A stretch of 6,839 bases of DNA. Source: Fibrobacteraceae bacterium (GTDB lineage: Bacteria > Fibrobacterota > Fibrobacteria > Fibrobacterales > Fibrobacteraceae). A program made the translations under genes and the position numbers. Where the stretch lies: positions 9,851 through 16,689 of the forward strand of contig JABUUT010000072.1 of the NCBI GenBank assembly GCA_021443045.1, in the 5' to 3' direction. Shown here one piece after another: positions 4,301 through 6,839 of the stretch. The number at the start of each line of letters is the position of its first letter. Position 1 is the stretch's first letter. Under the pieces are notes generated by a model. That model did not search any database and was not told where the DNA came from. It saw only the letters and a program-made list of their open reading frames with translations.

Positions 4301-6839
4301 ACAAACCAAAAGACAACAACGTATGAACGATTCGAATCTAAAGACTGGCCGAAAAGACTTCATCTGGATAGGGTTTCCGAGGTGGTAACAATCGCAAACA
4401 AGAGCAAATCTAGGGAAACTTATGAGTATTCTCCAAAAAATGGTCAAATTTCTGTTGTGAAGACCTTCCTCGGCAGTAAGAATGTCCAGGTAAAGGAAAA
4501 ACGTATTGACTATGCATTTGAAAAGTACCCAACCATGGAATCATCAAATCGTTTGCTTGAAGAAGCTGGAGTGATCGAATGTTTGGGGTCTTGCGGTTAC
4601 TTTGGCAATATAAATGTGATTTCAGCCAAGGCTTCAAGGTTCAAGAATGAATCCGGTTATGATGTTGTTTCCGATGTTTGGTCCTATAAGAATGCAAAAA
4701 ATATAGGTAATTCGTTCCCATCCTTTAGCTATGGTAGTGACATTCAGGCTGATTCCAGGTGGAAAAAGAATACTACATACTCAAAGTATGTAAACAACAA
4801 AGCTGTAGAATCTATCGATGAACTTGGCATAAAGTCTGCCGCGATTTACGAGGATGTAGCAGATGGTGCTTTGATCAGTAGTGTGATTAATGCTGGTTAT
4901 GATGAGGTTTTCGTTCTATCTGGGGCCGCTAATAAATTTAGTGATGAAAAAAAAGAACATGGTGAAAATATAAAAAATTATCAGTATAATATCGTTCCTT
5001 TGGAATGTGGTAATGCGGTTGATTTGTATAACCGTAAGATGACTGGTAAGAACAACATGAATTGCTACGATACAAGTGATCCTACGCAACAAGACAAGGA
5101 GGCTAACTACGGTAGGTTTGCAAAGACTGCTGTATTTGTCAATGGACAACATCAGCTGAAAGGGGCTTTAACTCCAGAAAAAAAGAAAAAGTATGTGTTT
5201 TCTGCATGGGTTCAGGGTGTTGCTGAAGCCGGCAAGGCTATCTTAAAAATTGATGGAAATCGGAAGATGGAATGGAACCTTGAGGGAAATGGCAAATGGC
5301 AACAAATAGAATGGGAAACAGACCTTGACGCTCGACGTTACGAGATGGAATTGGCTGTCGAAGGCAATCAGTTGCGTGCTCAGAATGTTCTCTTTATACC
5401 TTCTGAAGCCTCTGCTACAGTAACTTATTGGGATAAGGTATGGGAGAAACCTGTAGTTACTGTCAATGACCGAGGAATTGGTTCTTATAGCAAGTTGGAT
5501 AATTCGGGGCGAGTTGTCCAGTCTTTCGGAGAAGATGTCTCAGGAAATGTTGTAAAGCTTTCTGAAACAGAATACAGAATAAGTGAATGTCGAGTAAATA
5601 CCGATGGTATCGGCAGTCTTAAGAGCTTAGAAATTAATGGGAACACTGTTCCAGGAATCAAGAATGGAGCATCTTCCGTTGTTGTTCTTCCTAATTCTGC
5701 TGATGAAATAAGCATGAAGTGGGTTCCGTCTCAAAATGGCGACCAGGTGAAGTATGTATTCCGTCAAAAGGGAAACAAAGAACTTAACTGGAAAACTGCC
5801 TGTTGCTCTGCCTTTGAAGGTGCTAGGGAATCACTTGATGGGCCTGGTCCCTGGGAACTTTTGATAGATGTATTGCCGTTTGACGATGTATATTATACCA
5901 TTGATATTTCTAAATCCACCACAGGGTGGGTCGATTACGGTTCTCCCCGTGAAATTGGCGAATCCCCTGTGTTTGCATCTAGCGACAAGCCTGATGTTCT
6001 TTACTATCTGTCAAAAAACAGTGTTGTCTATTCCAAATTTGATGGCAGTAATTGGAAGGATTATCCCAGCAATGTTGATGTAGATTCTCGAGTTCTTAAT
6101 TCTATTTCCAACGGCATTCAGTCTTATGTATTGACTATGCCCGTCGTTGATAGGGATAGTAAATACATGCGTTCAACAACGGATGGAACATACAGGGAAG
6201 AGGATAGAAAGTTCAATAATACAACTGCTGCTATTTATGACGGAATCGCTTCCATTAGTGGATCTGTAGCTGCCTTGACTTCTAATGGCCAGGTTGGAGT
6301 GGCTGGTGAAATGTCTGATTTTTATCGACTGGCAGTTGACAAAAATTCTAAACCCTATGTTTTGTATCAGAAAACAAAAAATGAGGGTAGTTATAGTTTG
6401 GTTGATGATGCCAAATATCAAAATGGAAAGAAAATTGAGCGCACTGGAAAAGCCGTTTCTAATCTGGTTGTGAAAACTTTTGATGCGAATTCAAAAATAT
6501 GGAAAATGGTCGGTAATACCTTGTCCATAAAGGATGAAAAGCCAGTTATTATTCCGGATGTTGTTAGTGATTATGGTGTTAAAGATGCTGACATTATTGT
6601 GGGTAATGACGGAAATCTTTATGTAGCATACATTGGTCAGGTTACTGGATATGTTGCTGATGATGAACAAGAGACTGTTGAAATTATTGAAAATGCTGAA
6701 ATCGTGGAGAAAACAGGAAATAACAAAATTTCACCGAGATTCGTGGTTATAAAAAAATTGTACCCGCCTAAGGCTATTGACCAATCCATTGATAAGAGCG
6801 TTTGGGCAAGTCCATCGAAGATTCAGGATGAAAATAGCA
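1271..6839 (+). CDS. Giant exported SpvB/RHS-like protein with propeller-like regions, 3' partial
   Basis: There are 1856 complete codons with no stop, and the frame is still open at the window edge. Residues 1-20 form a signal peptide: SRK, a hydrophobic core, then LFA with likely cleavage before Gln21. Residues 30-130 resemble the start of SpvB/RHS/YD-repeat proteins: VNLLSG (39-44), SFSMSYSGN, and PTGWLGLGWSMGF (84-96). Beta-rich sequence follows, with YEYMQ (238-242) and IEFGYSY (422-428). Residues about 447-925 look like a beta-propeller: W-N/D-G-x-x-W/F at 524-529, 738-743 and 863-868, and DGIW at 825-828. RHS-like strands return at about 930-1240, with YDYSYQW and YEYSPKNGQI (1051-1060). 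Residues 1280-1378 are jelly-roll-like (YVFSAWVQG 1308-1316), followed by a YD-like unit SKLDNSGRVVQSF (1407-1419). A beta-rich part contains adjacent cysteines 1511-1512. From about 1560 a second propeller-like region follows: FDGSNW 1590-1595, KPYVLY 1694-1699, DGNLYVAY 1780-1787. It probably acts outside the cell or on its surface; the substrate or partner is unknown. An RHS core, toxin or sorting domain may lie beyond the edge. The reading frame is certain, the family fairly likely, and domain limits approximate. Confidence 0.93.
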   Translation, partial: MSRKLAIVFFVACFHSLLFAQSAEQGSAFNQYMSADAGVNLLSGTVALSKTLASISAGDAQASFSMSYSGNITQAVNNRNDVAPTGWLGLGWSMGFAKIISEHGGTMALVDDSYYLMTAEGGKHKIFEEQGRWWIENLPYWKVEPTLRSNVNYGSKNYTIIVGWTLTDDSGRKYSYGDFDDNAALQSGNVMRNATQYALAWPKTYGRVGSSIGGDAYPYPNVWNLSEIKDLKGNFLSYEYMQKGEALAVGSWKSDANGASYAKYTKECYLKTVKSSDGNKVEFILKPKGKGEFLNEYLDKTGDEERDENDADAFIDPIERHYLAGVELYAKDGTTILSKVEFCYGSLALAPKIKTEQGFVRDLKDSRYLKRILKSVIFTNGNGDVSDKEEYFYNTDEKEADPEKNIPLGMLTSVEGSNCGRIEFGYSYIKPSNADSLGLHSQKIPLKDVSSIGYLEDGTPYIVGFNNNQVSIYVRMLGTWIRSKTFSEDVFKYKKDASFMIGDKGWFVYVKPDGEKADYTPVVWNGREFEKQETIKDNGSRTNIALGAGFIFKARIDRPSDGKYSRITLSIPWSIWGQTYTKIDDFINEDGENENYFVGDDGAQDRRAIRVFATANHVGIFYLDTDGYNNGRLRIYTFNHDKSKLVKTYDEGDLDDDNKYVLNGDFLYAATEDKGPLGHNAEIYQWFEPSADHEKAKWYSVKEWDLHGVQQEPSVEAFGSNYFVVRHNDNDDMSVFYWDGEKWESKYKNRNMVSGDDFDFFYEAEWNGISGNDFFIAREPLVEKTTISIPYWIPKRWGLRKRHVKIDVWSSTYRGALLDRYDFHDGIWTNTGAQNLHDSQHKTHVMVGTDWYVEKTSKKAFTWNGLEWLERDLPENLTFGSDDNFKSLGGNSFAIKDGNQTTIYFKKSDTFDGPYGVYLVTKKTISDPVLDKVVEYDYSYQWAGNDDNKVTFDFLNNTPIIGGYTVVLPNNIGIQTKTLCKNVYTPGKLGLGAGQICSEETKSGKNNRDVTNQKTTTYERFESKDWPKRLHLDRVSEVVTIANKSKSRETYEYSPKNGQISVVKTFLGSKNVQVKEKRIDYAFEKYPTMESSNRLLEEAGVIECLGSCGYFGNINVISAKASRFKNESGYDVVSDVWSYKNAKNIGNSFPSFSYGSDIQADSRWKKNTTYSKYVNNKAVESIDELGIKSAAIYEDVADGALISSVINAGYDEVFVLSGAANKFSDEKKEHGENIKNYQYNIVPLECGNAVDLYNRKMTGKNNMNCYDTSDPTQQDKEANYGRFAKTAVFVNGQHQLKGALTPEKKKKYVFSAWVQGVAEAGKAILKIDGNRKMEWNLEGNGKWQQIEWETDLDARRYEMELAVEGNQLRAQNVLFIPSEASATVTYWDKVWEKPVVTVNDRGIGSYSKLDNSGRVVQSFGEDVSGNVVKLSETEYRISECRVNTDGIGSLKSLEINGNTVPGIKNGASSVVVLPNSADEISMKWVPSQNGDQVKYVFRQKGNKELNWKTACCSAFEGARESLDGPGPWELLIDVLPFDDVYYTIDISKSTTGWVDYGSPREIGESPVFASSDKPDVLYYLSKNSVVYSKFDGSNWKDYPSNVDVDSRVLNSISNGIQSYVLTMPVVDRDSKYMRSTTDGTYREEDRKFNNTTAAIYDGIASISGSVAALTSNGQVGVAGEMSDFYRLAVDKNSKPYVLYQKTKNEGSYSLVDDAKYQNGKKIERTGKAVSNLVVKTFDANSKIWKMVGNTLSIKDEKPVIIPDVVSDYGVKDADIIVGNDGNLYVAYIGQVTGYVADDEQETVEIIENAEIVEKTGNNKISPRFVVIKKLYPPKAIDQSIDKSVWASPSKIQDENS

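Noticed and set aside
3690..4388. Consecutive plus-strand open frames in another phase
   Set aside because: They could suggest a frameshift in the giant gene, but the main frame stays open and keeps its propeller-like motifs through this region, so they are shadows.
1..6839. CRISPR array, tRNA, rRNA or insertion sequence
   Set aside because: No regularly spaced direct repeats, no cloverleaf or rRNA signature, no transposase frame and no terminal inverted repeats with target duplication were seen.

Overview
The window most likely comes from a Fibrobacter-type bacterium (phylum Fibrobacterota). The main evidence is the minus-strand gene at the left. Its C-terminal half matches the Fibrobacter succinogenes major paralogous (FISUMP) domain, a family greatly expanded in that genus. 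The large gene on the right fits the same kind of organism: it is a giant exported protein of SpvB/RHS-like architecture.

Layout: (1) 19-816, minus strand: a 265-residue protein that joins a pilin-like N-terminal membrane segment to a FISUMP C-terminal domain. (2) 817-1270: a 454-base intergenic region between divergently transcribed genes. It holds an AT-rich promoter-like part with a 12-bp palindrome (886-897), then a strikingly structured stretch. That stretch contains a nested hairpin with about 42 base pairs (951-1067), a second hairpin with a T8 run in its loop (1071-1111), and a near-perfect palindrome (1121-1144). (3) 1271-6839, plus strand: one uninterrupted reading frame of 1856 codons that is still open at the right edge. 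It starts with a clear signal peptide and a good ribosome binding site.

The giant protein begins like SpvB/RHS/YD-repeat proteins (motifs VNLLSG and GWLGLGWSM). A propeller-like insert of roughly 480 residues with WNGxxW-type blades follows, then a return to degenerate RHS/YD-like beta strands. After these come a jelly-roll-like segment with a following YD-like motif, a cysteine-containing beta-rich stretch and a second propeller-like region. Its C-terminus, where an RHS core or a toxin or sorting domain would lie, is outside the window.

Both proteins look like envelope or exported surface proteins. Nothing shows that they work together, because they are divergent and not an operon. The least explained item is the structured intergenic DNA. 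G-U pairs in the first hairpin favour a plus-strand RNA, either an independent small RNA ending at the T8 run or the 5' leader of the giant gene.
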